Positions 54,785-63,979 of a DNA stretch of 64,000 nucleotides are shown piece after piece. This stretch comes from an uncultured Olleya sp. (GTDB lineage Bacteria; Bacteroidota; Bacteroidia; Flavobacteriales; Flavobacteriaceae): the NCBI GenBank assembly GCA_947503885.1, contig CANNFD010000001.1:1-64000 (forward strand), given 5' to 3'. Both the position numbers and the translations under genes were made by a program. The stretch's first letter is position 1. Each line of letters opens with the position of its first letter. The notes beneath the pieces were generated by a model. The model ran no database searches. It was not told where the DNA came from and saw only the letters and a list, made by a program, of their open reading frames with translations.

Positions 54785-56020
54785 ATGAAAAAACAATTAA
54801 TACTTGCAACAGCATTACTTGTAACTGCATTTTCTTTTGCACAAAAAAAAGAAATTAAAGCTCTAGAAAAAGCAGTAAAAAACAACAACTATGCTGAAGC
54901 TAAAAATTTAGTTAACCAATTAGAATCTATGGAATCTTCTATGGATGATAAATTGAAAAACAAATATTACTTAGCGTCTGCTAACGCTTATTTTGCAAAC
55001 GGAACCTCTTCTTCAGAAGACGTATTAAAAGCAATTAAAGTTTTAGATAAAGTTTCAGGAAACTCTTCTGATGCTACAAAACTTAAAAGAGATATTGAAA
55101 ACGACTTGTTAAGTAAAGCAAATGGTTATTATACTACTAAAGAGTTTGGAAAAGCAGCTTTAGCTTTTGAAAACTTATATAAAGTAAATTTAAATGACCA
55201 ATCCTATCTTTATTATGCTGCAGTAAGTGCTATTAATGATCAAGACATGGATGCTGCTTTAAAATATTACTTACAACTAAACGAGTTGGGGTATACTGGT
55301 GTAACTACAGAGTATTACGCAACTAATAAAGCTAGTGGACAAGAAGATGTTTTAGAAAAAAATATTAGAGATAACTATATTAAATTAGGTACACATGAAA
55401 ATCCTGGTGAAAGAGTTACAGAATCTAAAGCTAGTGAGATTACAAGAAACATTGCATTAATTTATATTAACAAAGGTGAAAATGAAAAAGCTTTAGCAGC
55501 AATTGCAGAAGCTAAAAAAAATAACCCAGATGATGTTAATTTAATTATTAGTGAAGCTAATATTTATAATAAACTAGGTAACGAAGCTAAGTTTCAAAGT
55601 CTTTTACAAGAAGCTGCTTTAAAAGAGCCAAACAATCCTATTATTCATTATAATATAGGTGTTGTTTATATGAACAACGGAGAAATATTAAAAGCTAGAA
55701 CAGCTTTTGAAAAGGTATTAAAATTAGATCCTAAAAACTCTGATGCTGCATTAAACCTATCTACTTCATACATCGGAGAAGGTAATAGTTTAATTGATCA
55801 AATGAATAACTTAGGTACTAGTAAAGCAGACAACATAAAATATGATCAGTTAAAAACTCAAAAAGCAGATTTATTCAAGCTTGGAGCAAAAACGTTAGTA
55901 GATTATATTAAAAATGATACTAATGCACCTAATACTATATATGAGCAATTAGCAAATATATACAATGCTTTAGGAGAAAGTGAAAAAGCTAAAGAAGCTA
56001 AAGCAATGATGAAACAATAG
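54785..56020 (+). CDS. Secreted tetratricopeptide-repeat protein
   Basis: 411 residues. Signal peptide MKKQLILATALLVTAFSFAQ, then a mostly helical protein with TPR motifs around 125-160, 230-265 and 275-345 (e.g. NPIIHYNIGVVYMNNGE) and a last repeat near 385-410. It probably scaffolds periplasmic or envelope complexes. Cotranscription with gyrA is likely (23-base gap, terminator only after this gene), a linkage seen in other flavobacteria, reason unknown. Confidence 0.88.
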   Translation: MKKQLILATALLVTAFSFAQKKEIKALEKAVKNNNYAEAKNLVNQLESMESSMDDKLKNKYYLASANAYFANGTSSSEDVLKAIKVLDKVSGNSSDATKLKRDIENDLLSKANGYYTTKEFGKAALAFENLYKVNLNDQSYLYYAAVSAINDQDMDAALKYYLQLNELGYTGVTTEYYATNKASGQEDVLEKNIRDNYIKLGTHENPGERVTESKASEITRNIALIYINKGENEKALAAIAEAKKNNPDDVNLIISEANIYNKLGNEAKFQSLLQEAALKEPNNPIIHYNIGVVYMNNGEILKARTAFEKVLKLDPKNSDAALNLSTSYIGEGNSLIDQMNNLGTSKADNIKYDQLKTQKADLFKLGAKTLVDYIKNDTNAPNTIYEQLANIYNALGESEKAKEAKAMMKQ

Positions 56021-56037
56021 TTAATCACAACTATAAA

Positions 56038-56071
56038 TAAAAAAAGCCTTCATAATTGAAGGCTTTTTTTT
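56038..56071. terminator. Bidirectional terminator
   Basis: AAAGCCTTCA-TAAT-TGAAGGCTTT hairpin with A- and T-tracts; its right end overlaps the stop codon of the NlpC/P60 gene. Confidence 0.9.
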
Positions 56072-56819
56072 ATATAATTTTTTTAATAACTCTTAGTTTG
56101 TGAGTATGCATTCTTTTGTCGGAATTATATATACCGCTATGGTCAAGTCTATCAATTCTAACTTTACCATGTGCATGAATAATATAATTATCTTTCATGA
56201 TAATACCAACGTGGGTAATATCACCTTCATTATTATCAAAAAAGGCTAAATCACCAGGTTCACTTTCTTCAATAAAACTAAGGGCTTCTCCTTGATTGGC
56301 TTGCTGTGACGCATCACGTAGCAATTTATACCCATTAAGTTTATAAACCATTTGTGTAAAACCACTACAGTCAATTCCAAATGGCGTTTTTCCACCCCAA
56401 AGATATGGGGTGTTTAGATATTTAAATGCAGTAGAAATTATTTGAGTTTTTGGATTTTGTTTATCAGAATAGATACCATCAAAAGTATGGTTTAATAACT
56501 CTAAACCATTTAATGAAGACCCTAATACAATTGTATTTAAAAGTTGATTTTCATCTTGTACAAATTCTACTAAATCTGACGATAACATTAGCGGTTGTTT
56601 ATTAATTACTTGGTATTGCTCCTCGGTAATTTCAAAATATTGCTTATTATCAATCCAACCTTCGTATTTATCAAAAGCTAATCTAATTTTACTCCATTGC
56701 TTACGTTGCTCTAAAACTTTAAATATATCTCCATAAATTACTTGCGAGACTAACTCGCTTGTATCAGAAGATTCAAGTCTTAAAGGGACAATGCTTAAAT
56801 TACAAATTCCAAACTGCAT
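56070..56819 (-). CDS. NlpC/P60 (C40) peptidase with SH3-like domains
   Basis: 249 residues, no signal peptide. SH3-like domain(s) occupy about 1-115 (MQFGICNLSIVPLRLESSDTSELV in part); the C40 domain has Cys151 in GIDCSGFTQMVYKLNG, a His in DITHVGIIM and a second His in IIHAHGKVRID. This is the Bacteroidota YkfC-like type, which cuts gamma-D-Glu-diamino acid bonds in recycled muropeptides; the lack of an export signal fits a cytoplasmic recycling role. Ten bases after the thiolase gene, so in one operon. Confidence 0.9.
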   Translation of the reverse strand: MQFGICNLSIVPLRLESSDTSELVSQVIYGDIFKVLEQRKQWSKIRLAFDKYEGWIDNKQYFEITEEQYQVINKQPLMLSSDLVEFVQDENQLLNTIVLGSSLNGLELLNHTFDGIYSDKQNPKTQIISTAFKYLNTPYLWGGKTPFGIDCSGFTQMVYKLNGYKLLRDASQQANQGEALSFIEESEPGDLAFFDNNEGDITHVGIIMKDNYIIHAHGKVRIDRLDHSGIYNSDKRMHTHKLRVIKKII

Positions 56820-56828
56820 TCGTTGATT

Positions 56829-58007
56829 TTAGTGACGTTCAATAACAACAGCAGAAGCACCACCACCACCATTACAAATAGCTGCAGCTCCGATTTTAGC
56901 ATTATTTTGTTCTAAAACATTAAGTAATGTAATTAGTATTCTAACACCAGAACATCCTAATGGATGTCCTAATGAAACAGCACCACCATTTACATTTACG
57001 TTAGAATCGTTTAAACCTAATAGTTTCATATTAGCTAAACCAACAACAGCAAAAGCTTCATTAAACTCAAAGAAATCTACATCTTTTATATCTATCCCAG
57101 CTTTATTTAAAGCTTTTGGTAATGCTTTAGAAGGTGCAGTTGTAAACCATTCAGGCTCATGTGCAGCATCTGCATAACCAGTTATTGTTGCAAGTGGTTT
57201 TAATCCTAATTCTTCAGCCTTATCAGCACTCATTAATACCATTGCTCCAGCACCATCATTAATTGTAGATGCATTAGCAGCAGTTACAGTTCCATCCTTA
57301 CTAAAGGCTGGACGTAAGCTAGGTATTTTATCCATTTTAACGTTAGTATATTCTTCATCTTTACTAACTATTACCGGCTCTCCGCGTCTTTGAGGCACTT
57401 CAACAGGCACAACTTCATTATCAAATTTTCCAGCCTCCCAAGCAGCAGCAGACCTATTATAACTTTGCACTGCAAAAGCATCTTGATCTTCTCTTGTAAA
57501 ACTATATTCAGTAGCACAAGCATCTGCACAAACTCCCATTGCATTTTGGTCGTAAGCGTCAACTAATCCATCCTTTTGCAAACCATCAATAAGTGTAGCA
57601 GGTCCAAATTTAGTACCTGTTCTAGCATGAAGATAATGAGGTATCATACTCATGTTTTCCATACCACCAGCAACAACAATATCAGCATCACCTAATGCTA
57701 TACTTTGTGCAGCTTGCATAACCGTTTTCATACCAGATGCACAAACCTTATTTATAGTAGTACATGGGACAGTATTTGGGATACCAGCGTAAATAGCAGC
57801 TTGTCTTGCTGGTGCTTGACCAGTACCTGCTTGTACAACATTACCCATTAATACTTCTTGTACTAATTCTGGTTTTAAATTAATTTTATCTAAAGCTCCT
57901 TTAATAGCTACAGCTCCTAATCTTGGTGCAGGCACTGTACTTAAAGCGCCTAAAAAACTACCTATTGGAGTTCTAGCAGCAGAGACGATAACAACTTTTT
58001 TACTCAT
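56829..58007 (-). CDS. Acetyl-CoA C-acyltransferase (thiolase)
   Basis: 392 residues. Nucleophile Cys89 in [23 protein letters not shown] and the second Cys in CNGGGGAS are complete. Condenses two acetyl-CoA or cleaves 3-ketoacyl-CoA; the lack of a beta-oxidation neighbour favours a biosynthetic or ketogenic thiolase, but this is not certain. Divergent from the PgpH-like gene. Confidence 0.94.
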   Translation of the reverse strand: MSKKVVIVSAARTPIGSFLGALSTVPAPRLGAVAIKGALDKINLKPELVQEVLMGNVVQAGTGQAPARQAAIYAGIPNTVPCTTINKVCASGMKTVMQAAQSIALGDADIVVAGGMENMSMIPHYLHARTGTKFGPATLIDGLQKDGLVDAYDQNAMGVCADACATEYSFTREDQDAFAVQSYNRSAAAWEAGKFDNEVVPVEVPQRRGEPVIVSKDEEYTNVKMDKIPSLRPAFSKDGTVTAANASTINDGAGAMVLMSADKAEELGLKPLATITGYADAAHEPEWFTTAPSKALPKALNKAGIDIKDVDFFEFNEAFAVVGLANMKLLGLNDSNVNVNGGAVSLGHPLGCSGVRILITLLNVLEQNNAKIGAAAICNGGGGASAVVIERH

Positions 58008-58106
58008 AATTTTAATGTAATTAATTAGAAGTACGAAATTACTAATTTTTTAATAAATTTTAGTCTAATCTTATTATTATAAGTTTATAGTAGGCTTATA
58101 TTTTAT

Positions 58107-58114
58107 TACATTTG
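58107..58114 (+). promoter_or_regulatory. -7 promoter element for the PgpH-like gene
   Basis: TACATTTG, exact consensus, 20 bases before the ATG; leader of about 13 bases. Confidence 0.5.
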
Positions 58115-58133
58115 ATAAACACGAGTTTAAAGC

Positions 58134-60176
58134 ATGAAAGACCATATTAATACCATTTATAAAAACCACTCTCAGTTTTATAAAATATTATTGTTTTTAG
58201 CAACCACCTTTTTAATAGTATTTATTTTTCCTAAAAGTGGACGTTTTAAATATAATTTTGAAAAAGGTAAACCTTGGCAAACAGAAAACTTATACGCTCC
58301 TTTTAATTTTGCAATTCAAAAATCTAAGCTTACACTAAATAAAGAAAAAGACTTAATAAAAGCGCAGTCTAATTATTTTTTTGATAAAGACCCAACAATT
58401 GAAGAAAAGGTGAAAGATGATTTTGAAGTATCGTTTAAAAAAGTATTTACCGACACAATACAAGAATATAATGCTTTAAAATCGAAAGGATTAACGATTT
58501 TAAATGAGTTTTATAAATACGGGATTTTAAATGAAGATTTAAAGTTAGACGAAAAAGATAATGTTGTATTATTAGTTGATAATGTTGAAAAAAAATCGAC
58601 CATATACCTAAACTTACAAAAACAAGGACGTTTAAAAAGTAATATTGAAAAAGAGTTAGTTGGTACAGAACTTGAAAACTATTCAAACAAACTTACAGCA
58701 CTATTTTTTGATATAATTAGATCAAACTTAACATATAATAGGACATTGACTGATAATGTCCTGCAAGAGTCCTTAAATAACATATCTAATAATCGTGGAG
58801 TTATTGATAAAGGCACATTAATAATCTCAAAAGGAGAGGTTGTTAATGAGGATAAGTACCAAATATTAAACTCGCTTTCAAAAGAGTACGAGTCTCAAGT
58901 CTGGAGTAAATCTAGCTATAATTGGATTGTATTTGCTTACGCATTACTAGTCGCACTTGCGTTATTAATGTTATTACTTTTTATTAAAAAATATCGCTTT
59001 GATGTTTATCAAAACAACACTAAAGTTACCTTTATCTTTTTTAATGTTTTTGTTATTGTTTTATTAACAACTTTAGTTATAAACTATAATTCTGAGTATG
59101 TTTATTTAGTACCAATAGCAATACTTCCTTTAGTCTTAAAAGCCTTTTTTGATGCACGATTAGGTTTGTTTACACATGTTATAACTGTATTATTATTAGG
59201 GTCTATTGTACCTAATAGTTATGAGTATATGTTTTTACAAATAATTGCTGGAATTGTTACAATCTTAACCGTTTCCGAGTTATATAAAAGAGCAAACCTT
59301 TTTATTTCCGTAGGGCAAATAACCTTAGTATATATAATTGCCTATTTTGCTTTTTTTGTAATACATGAAGCTAGTATTGATAATTTAGAGTGGCAAACCT
59401 TTGGTTTGTTTGTACTGTGTGGTTTAGCGACCTTATTTGTCCAACCATTAATATATGTCTATGAAAAACTATTTGGTTTAGTGTCTGATGTATCATTATT
59501 AGAGTTATCAGACACCAACTCTAAATTGCTTAAAGAATTATCTAATAAAGCCCCAGGTACATTTCACCATTCGTTAAATGTGGCAAATTTAGCTGAAGCC
59601 TCAGCAAACGAAATTAATGCAAATGCCATGTTGGTAAGGGTAGGAGCTTTGTATCATGATATAGGTAAAATGAAGTCGCCAACGTATTTTACAGAAAACC
59701 AATCTTCAGGAATAAATAGTCATGACGAATTATCTCCAAAAGAAAGTGCTAAAATTATTATAAATCATGTTTTAGACGGAATAGAGATAGCCAAAAAATA
59801 CAATTTGCCTGATCGTGTAATAGATTTTATAAGAACCCACCATGGAACAAGTCAAGTCTATTACTTTTATATGAAAGAAAAAGCTAATAATGACGAGGTA
59901 GATATAAATGATTTTACTTACCCAGGCCCAAAGCCTTTTAGTAAAGAAACAGCAATCTTAATGATGTGCGATAGTGTAGAAGCAGCATCAAAAAGTTTGA
60001 AAGAACCAACATCAAGTAAAATTGATAGTTTTGTCGAAAATATCATAAATAAACAAAAAGATGACGGGCAATTTTTAAATGCTAACATTACTTTTAAAGA
60101 AATTGAATCAATAAAAAAAGTGCTAAAGCGCAAGCTTGCAAATATTTACCATTTAAGAATTGAATATCCTGAATAA
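58134..60176 (+). CDS. PgpH-type 7TM-HD c-di-AMP phosphodiesterase
   Basis: 680 residues. One N-terminal membrane segment (about 17-33), a 7TMR-HDED extracytoplasmic region (about 40-260), seven membrane segments (about 262-440) and a cytoplasmic HD domain with HHSLNVANLAEA, the metal pair H508D509 in YHDIGKMKSP, SHDELSPKESAKII and RTHHGT. PgpH homologues hydrolyse the second messenger c-di-AMP. No diadenylate cyclase gene is in the window. Confidence 0.92.
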   Translation: MKDHINTIYKNHSQFYKILLFLATTFLIVFIFPKSGRFKYNFEKGKPWQTENLYAPFNFAIQKSKLTLNKEKDLIKAQSNYFFDKDPTIEEKVKDDFEVSFKKVFTDTIQEYNALKSKGLTILNEFYKYGILNEDLKLDEKDNVVLLVDNVEKKSTIYLNLQKQGRLKSNIEKELVGTELENYSNKLTALFFDIIRSNLTYNRTLTDNVLQESLNNISNNRGVIDKGTLIISKGEVVNEDKYQILNSLSKEYESQVWSKSSYNWIVFAYALLVALALLMLLLFIKKYRFDVYQNNTKVTFIFFNVFVIVLLTTLVINYNSEYVYLVPIAILPLVLKAFFDARLGLFTHVITVLLLGSIVPNSYEYMFLQIIAGIVTILTVSELYKRANLFISVGQITLVYIIAYFAFFVIHEASIDNLEWQTFGLFVLCGLATLFVQPLIYVYEKLFGLVSDVSLLELSDTNSKLLKELSNKAPGTFHHSLNVANLAEASANEINANAMLVRVGALYHDIGKMKSPTYFTENQSSGINSHDELSPKESAKIIINHVLDGIEIAKKYNLPDRVIDFIRTHHGTSQVYYFYMKEKANNDEVDINDFTYPGPKPFSKETAILMMCDSVEAASKSLKEPTSSKIDSFVENIINKQKDDGQFLNANITFKEIESIKKVLKRKLANIYHLRIEYPE

Positions 60177-60201
60177 ATTTTAAAAAAAAGATGAAAAAAG
60201 G

Positions 60202-60232
60202 TTGTGTTATTTAAGATGATATACTAAATTTG
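60202..60232 (+). promoter_or_regulatory. Promoter of the tRNA operon
   Basis: TTG at 60202-60204, 20-base spacer, TAAATTTG at 60225-60232. Predicted start near 60239, 27 bases before tRNA-Ser. Confidence 0.7.
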
Positions 60233-60265
60233 CATCCGCAATTAATTGCAACGTTCATTATTAAC

Positions 60266-60354
60266 GGAGAGGTGCCTGAGTGGCCGAAAGGAGCGGTTTG
60301 CTAAATCGTCGTAGGTGGAAACACTTACCCAGGGTTCGAATCCCTGTCTCTCCG
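60266..60354 (+). tRNA. tRNA-Ser (GCT)
   Basis: 89 bases with the long variable arm of class II tRNAs. GGAGAGG pairs with TCTCTCC, the T loop is TTCGAAT, the anticodon loop TTTGCTAAA gives GCT. G discriminator as required for serine; CCA not encoded. Confidence 0.96.
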
Positions 60355-60391
60355 CTATTATTTTCTCAAAATTTTTATTTTGATAACCATT

Positions 60392-60466
60392 CGGGGTGTA
60401 GCGTAGCCCGGTTATCGCGCCACGTTTGGGACGTGGAGGCCGCAGGTTCGAATCCTGCCACCCCGA
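60392..60466 (+). tRNA. tRNA-Pro (TGG)
   Basis: 75 bases. Acceptor CGGGGTG pairs with CACCCCG, the first-base C and A discriminator are typical for proline; anticodon stem CCACG/CGTGG frames loop TTTGGGA, anticodon TGG. CCA not encoded. Confidence 0.95.
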
Positions 60467-60483
60467 CATTTTTTTAGAGTTAC

Positions 60484-60557
60484 GGGCTCGTAGCTCAGCT
60501 GGATAGAGCACCTCCCTTCTAAGGAGGCGGTCACAGGTTCGAATCCTGTCGGGCTCA
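60484..60557 (+). tRNA. tRNA-Arg (TCT)
   Basis: 74 bases. Acceptor GGGCTCG pairs with CGGGCTC using two G-U pairs; stem CCTCC/GGAGG frames loop CTTCTAA with anticodon TCT; T loop TTCGAAT. CCA not encoded. Confidence 0.95.
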
Positions 60558-60559
60558 CT

Positions 60560-60597
60560 TAAAGCCACACTTTTATTAGTGTGGCTTTTTTGTTTTA
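60560..60597 (+). terminator. Terminator of the tRNA operon
   Basis: AAGCCACACT / AGTGTGGCTT hairpin followed by TTTTTTGTTTT, directly after tRNA-Arg. Confidence 0.92.
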
Positions 60598-60674
60598 TTT
60601 ATTTTTAAACAAGAAGTATCTTATTGGTTTCAAGCTACTTAAGTTATTATTTAAATTTTATTAAAAAAAATAGT

Positions 60675-60701
60675 TTGTATCAGAAAAAAACACTAGTTTT
60701 G
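60675..60701 (+). promoter_or_regulatory. Promoter of the small lipoprotein gene
   Basis: TTG at 60675-60677, 16-base spacer, TAGTTTTG at 60694-60701. Predicted start near 60707, leader of about 44 bases. Confidence 0.6.
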
Positions 60702-60750
60702 CACCCCCAAATCAATATGTAGGCGAAAGTTTACATTAAAAATTAATATA

Positions 60751-61173
60751 ATGAAATACCTACTTAAATTATCGGCAGTATCTTGCCTAATTTTAATTTT
60801 ATCAAGTTGTAGCACAGAGTCTTTAGATGATACTTATGCTAAAACTTCAAATTCAAATTATGAAACTTCAGCTATCCAATTTTGTAGTGGTCAAAACCCA
60901 CAATCAAAATTGATAAATAATGGAACGATAACTTTTACGTTTAAAATAATAGATTCTAATGATAATACTATGGTAGTGCATAATATTTCTCCAGGAACTT
61001 CATCATCATGGATGAGTTTTACTGAAGGGGAAACTTTATTTAGTATAGATGGAAATACAGCAAATGTTGACGATAGTAAACTGCTTTTAGATATGTCTAA
61101 TTGCTCTGAAGTTGAAATAGTAGTAAACAGTCTAAATGAAGTAAACAATCCTGTTATTTTATCTTTAGATTAA
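60751..61173 (+). CDS. Small lipoprotein, function unknown
   Basis: 140 residues. Lipobox ILSSC with Cys20. The mature part is Thr/Ser/Asn-rich and beta-rich, with two further cysteines (QFCSGQ and MSNCSE) that could form a disulfide. No domain is recognised. Its last four bases overlap the stop of the convergent methyltransferase gene tail-to-tail. Confidence 0.75.
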   Translation: MKYLLKLSAVSCLILILSSCSTESLDDTYAKTSNSNYETSAIQFCSGQNPQSKLINNGTITFTFKIIDSNDNTMVVHNISPGTSSSWMSFTEGETLFSIDGNTANVDDSKLLLDMSNCSEVEIVVNSLNEVNNPVILSLD

Positions 61174-62360
61174 ATTTTATTACAACAAATAATAATTTTT
61201 GAATTTTCTAGGTTGGTGGTGAAAAACAGATAGTTTTTACCACCATCTTTTATTTTAAGCTTACTTCTAATTTGATTAACTGTATCTGGAAAGTTACGGG
61301 TTGTTACATTTGCTTGATCTAAACTAATTTCTTTTTTATATGTTTTTTTATTGTAAGGTATTACTTTCTCAATTTTAAAACTTCTTCCAGGAAAATCAAT
61401 TAAATGATTACTAGTGTATAAATGCGAGTGTTTATGCAATTTAAATATCTTGTGTTGTATTGCTACACTATTGAATGCTCCTGCCTTTAATATAGCAGTA
61501 TTAGGCTCGTATAGGTATGTTAGTGGGTTGCTATAATTAATATTTAGATTAACTTCTTGATTTAAAAGAAAACCGAAGCTTTGTGTTTTTTTATTGGTAA
61601 TGTTAGTTGTTATAATTTCAATCTCACTCTTATAATTTTTTTCTATAACCCATAACAGTTCTTTTACTTCATTATTTATTGCTATACTATGAATTTGTTT
61701 AACATTTTTTAATTCGTTTATTCCAGAACTAATATCTAATATAGGAGATGTTTTTATCATTATATTTTTAGAGTATTCTAAAAGAAACTTTAAATTTTCA
61801 GGAACATTAGGCAAACAATCCTTTAACAGAAATACTTTTCCTTTAACATTATCTCTTCTTGATGGATCTACATATATCCAATCAAAAGTTTTATCCAATT
61901 GTTTTAAAACTTGGATTCCATCTTTAGCGTAACATTTAATATTATTAACATCTAATACGGATGTATTATATTTTACAATGGAGGATAGGTTAGCGTTTAA
62001 ATCACAATGTACTACTGTTTTTATTTTTTTTGAAAAATAAAAACTATCAACACCATAACCACCTGTTAAATCTATTAATGAATTGCCGGAAACTAAATTA
62101 GCTTTGTATTGCGCTGTAGTTTCGGATGATGTTTGCTCAATATTAAGTTTTGAGGGATAATATATTTTATTAGTATTAAACCACGTTGGTAGTTTTTTTA
62201 TACATTTTTGCTTAGCTTCAATTTGTGTAAATATATCTTGATGTAAATTTTTATTAAAAGGGATGCCTTTTAATGCTAAATCAGAGACGTTTAAATTAAT
62301 ATTATCATTTATAAATTTCTGAATATTATTATTTAATATTTCTTTATTAAAATTAGTCAT
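61170..62360 (-). CDS. Class I SAM methyltransferase with THUMP-like C-terminal domain
   Basis: 396 residues. A helical N-terminal region (1-95), SAM-binding motif LIDLTGGYGVDSFYFSK (about 99-115), catalytic-type motif YVDPSRRD and a C-terminal THUMP-like and ferredoxin-like part with PGRSFKIEKVIPY and ANVTTRNFPDTVNQIR. The architecture is that of the PG_1098-type Bacteroidota proteins, presumed nucleic-acid (probably tRNA or rRNA) methyltransferases. Start overlaps the permease stop by 8 bases. Confidence 0.85.
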   Translation of the reverse strand: MTNFNKEILNNNIQKFINDNINLNVSDLALKGIPFNKNLHQDIFTQIEAKQKCIKKLPTWFNTNKIYYPSKLNIEQTSSETTAQYKANLVSGNSLIDLTGGYGVDSFYFSKKIKTVVHCDLNANLSSIVKYNTSVLDVNNIKCYAKDGIQVLKQLDKTFDWIYVDPSRRDNVKGKVFLLKDCLPNVPENLKFLLEYSKNIMIKTSPILDISSGINELKNVKQIHSIAINNEVKELLWVIEKNYKSEIEIITTNITNKKTQSFGFLLNQEVNLNINYSNPLTYLYEPNTAILKAGAFNSVAIQHKIFKLHKHSHLYTSNHLIDFPGRSFKIEKVIPYNKKTYKKEISLDQANVTTRNFPDTVNQIRSKLKIKDGGKNYLFFTTNLENSKIIICCNKI

Positions 62361-63447
62361 TTAGTCCTTTTGTCAATTTACTTACGACTCTATATTCTGA
62401 TAAAAATTCCTTAGAAATAACTTTTAAAGCTGTATAAGTTGGGATTGCTAAAATCATTCCTACAATACCAAATAACAATCCTGCTATAATTATTATTAAA
62501 AATATCTCTAATGGATGTGACTTTACACTCTTAGAAAAAATAAATGGTTGACTGATAAAATTATCTACAAGTTGAGCTATAATAAATCCTAGCATTACAT
62601 ATAAAGTTTTAGGTAATATTACATCACTAAAATTTTGGCCTAGATTACTAGACATGCTTAGAAGAATAAGTAAAAAAGCACTTATTATGGGTCCTACATA
62701 AGGAATAATATTTAAAAGTGCACATAATGTTGCTATAATTACTGCATTTTGGATACCAAAAATTAATAATACAATAGAATAAATAACAAATAAAATTATC
62801 AACTGTAATAATAATCCTCCAAAATATCTGGTTAATAAATCACGAATTGTAACAAATGATTTTCTTAATCTTTTTTCATGTTTTTTTGGTAGGATTGTAA
62901 TGATACCCGTACTCATTAATTTACTGTCTTTTAAGAAGAAAAAAGAAATAAATAATACTGAAAACAAGCCTATACTAAAACTACCAAAACCGGCAATTAC
63001 ATAGTTTAAAAACTCAGGAATTACACCAAAATTAATTTTTGACATAAATTTAGAATCTTTAATAGACTCTTCGACATCAGTAGAATTTAACCCAAAATGA
63101 CTAATGACTTCAGTATATAAGTTTTCAATATTATTTTGAAGCAAATCAATGTCTAACAGTGCTAAATTTTGACCTTGTTCTATAATTAAAGGTATAAATA
63201 AGCTGATAAGACCAAAAATTATTGCTAAAAAAACAATCATAGTAGTTACTACAGCAAAAGTGTCTGTAAACTTTAATTTAGTTTTTAAAAATCTAACTAA
63301 TGGTCGCCCTAATAAGGATACAATACTTGCTAAGACTACATAAATTATAACGGATTGTATTTTATAAATAAACCATAATAAAACAGCAATACCTATAAGA
63401 GTAGCTATTGCTTTTAATATTCCGTTTGCTATAATTTTTGATGTCAT
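62353..63447 (-). CDS. AI-2E family transporter (UPF0118)
   Basis: 364 residues from ATG at 63447 (MTSKIIANGILKAIATL). An ATG at 63513 adds 22 charged residues that overlap the next gene and are unlike the family. About eight membrane segments, with LLNIIPYVGPIISAFLL, PLEIFLIII and GIVGMILAIPTYTALKV, place it in the AI-2E/PerM family. Members export varied small molecules or act as Na+/H+ antiporters; no substrate can be given. Its 3' end overlaps the methyltransferase gene by 8 bases. Confidence 0.85.
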   Translation of the reverse strand: MTSKIIANGILKAIATLIGIAVLLWFIYKIQSVIIYVVLASIVSLLGRPLVRFLKTKLKFTDTFAVVTTMIVFLAIIFGLISLFIPLIIEQGQNLALLDIDLLQNNIENLYTEVISHFGLNSTDVEESIKDSKFMSKINFGVIPEFLNYVIAGFGSFSIGLFSVLFISFFFLKDSKLMSTGIITILPKKHEKRLRKSFVTIRDLLTRYFGGLLLQLIILFVIYSIVLLIFGIQNAVIIATLCALLNIIPYVGPIISAFLLILLSMSSNLGQNFSDVILPKTLYVMLGFIIAQLVDNFISQPFIFSKSVKSHPLEIFLIIIIAGLLFGIVGMILAIPTYTALKVISKEFLSEYRVVSKLTKGLND

Positions 63448-63472
63448 GTTGTAAATATAATTTTTTTGAAAT

Positions 63473-63979
63473 CTATTTTGACAAAATTTGCTTTGTAATT
63501 TCAAAAAGAGCAATACTTGTTGCTTGAACTACATTCATACTACTATTTTGTCCAAACATATCAATATGAACAATTGCATCACATAATTTTAGAATATTTT
63601 CTGAAACGCCGAAGTTTTCATCACCAATTACTAAAGCAATGGGTTTATTAGTATCAAAATTAAATTGATGTAAGGCTTTGCTATTTGTGGTGATTTCTAA
63701 TGCTATTATAGAATATCCGTTTTGTTTAAGGTTAGTGACCACATCTAATGCAGAGTCTTTTACTTCAAAGTTTACAACTTTTTCTGTGGCACGAGACGTT
63801 TTTGTCATTTTACGTCCCAATGGAATATCTGTTCCGCAAAATACTAATTTTTCAACCCCAAAAGCATCACAAGCTCTGAACAAACTACCAATATTTGGTG
63901 CATTTGTAACGTTTTGGCAAATTATAGTTAAAGGGAACTGTTGCTGCTTAAAATTTGTGTTATAATGGGTAAGTTGCAA
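63473..63979 (-). CDS. SpoU/TrmH-type RNA 2'-O-methyltransferase (5' end uncertain)
   Basis: At least 168 residues. SPOUT motifs 1 (NIGSLFRACDAFG), 2 (ALVIGDENFGVS) and 3 (GQNSSMNVVQATSIALFE) are complete, forming the trefoil-knot SAM site. The only start codon inside the window is TTG at 63977-63979 (MQLTHYNTNF by initiator reading); the frame stays open to base 64000 without a stop, so the true start may lie outside. Target (tRNA or rRNA) unknown. 25 bases before the permease start, so cotranscribed with it. Confidence 0.88.
   Translation of the reverse strand: MQLTHYNTNFKQQQFPLTIICQNVTNAPNIGSLFRACDAFGVEKLVFCGTDIPLGRKMTKTSRATEKVVNFEVKDSALDVVTNLKQNGYSIIALEITTNSKALHQFNFDTNKPIALVIGDENFGVSENILKLCDAIVHIDMFGQNSSMNVVQATSIALFEITKQILSK

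Noticed and set aside
60242-60568. A 108-codon open frame on the minus strand across the three tRNA genes (with GFEPW and QDSNLRPP-like strings)
   Set aside because: This is the well-known spurious frame produced by the antisense of tRNA genes; the tRNAs on the plus strand are complete and explain the sequence.
63448-63513. 22-residue N-terminal extension of the AI-2E family permease
   Set aside because: Charged residues before the first membrane segment overlap the SpoU gene; ATG 63447 is the better start.
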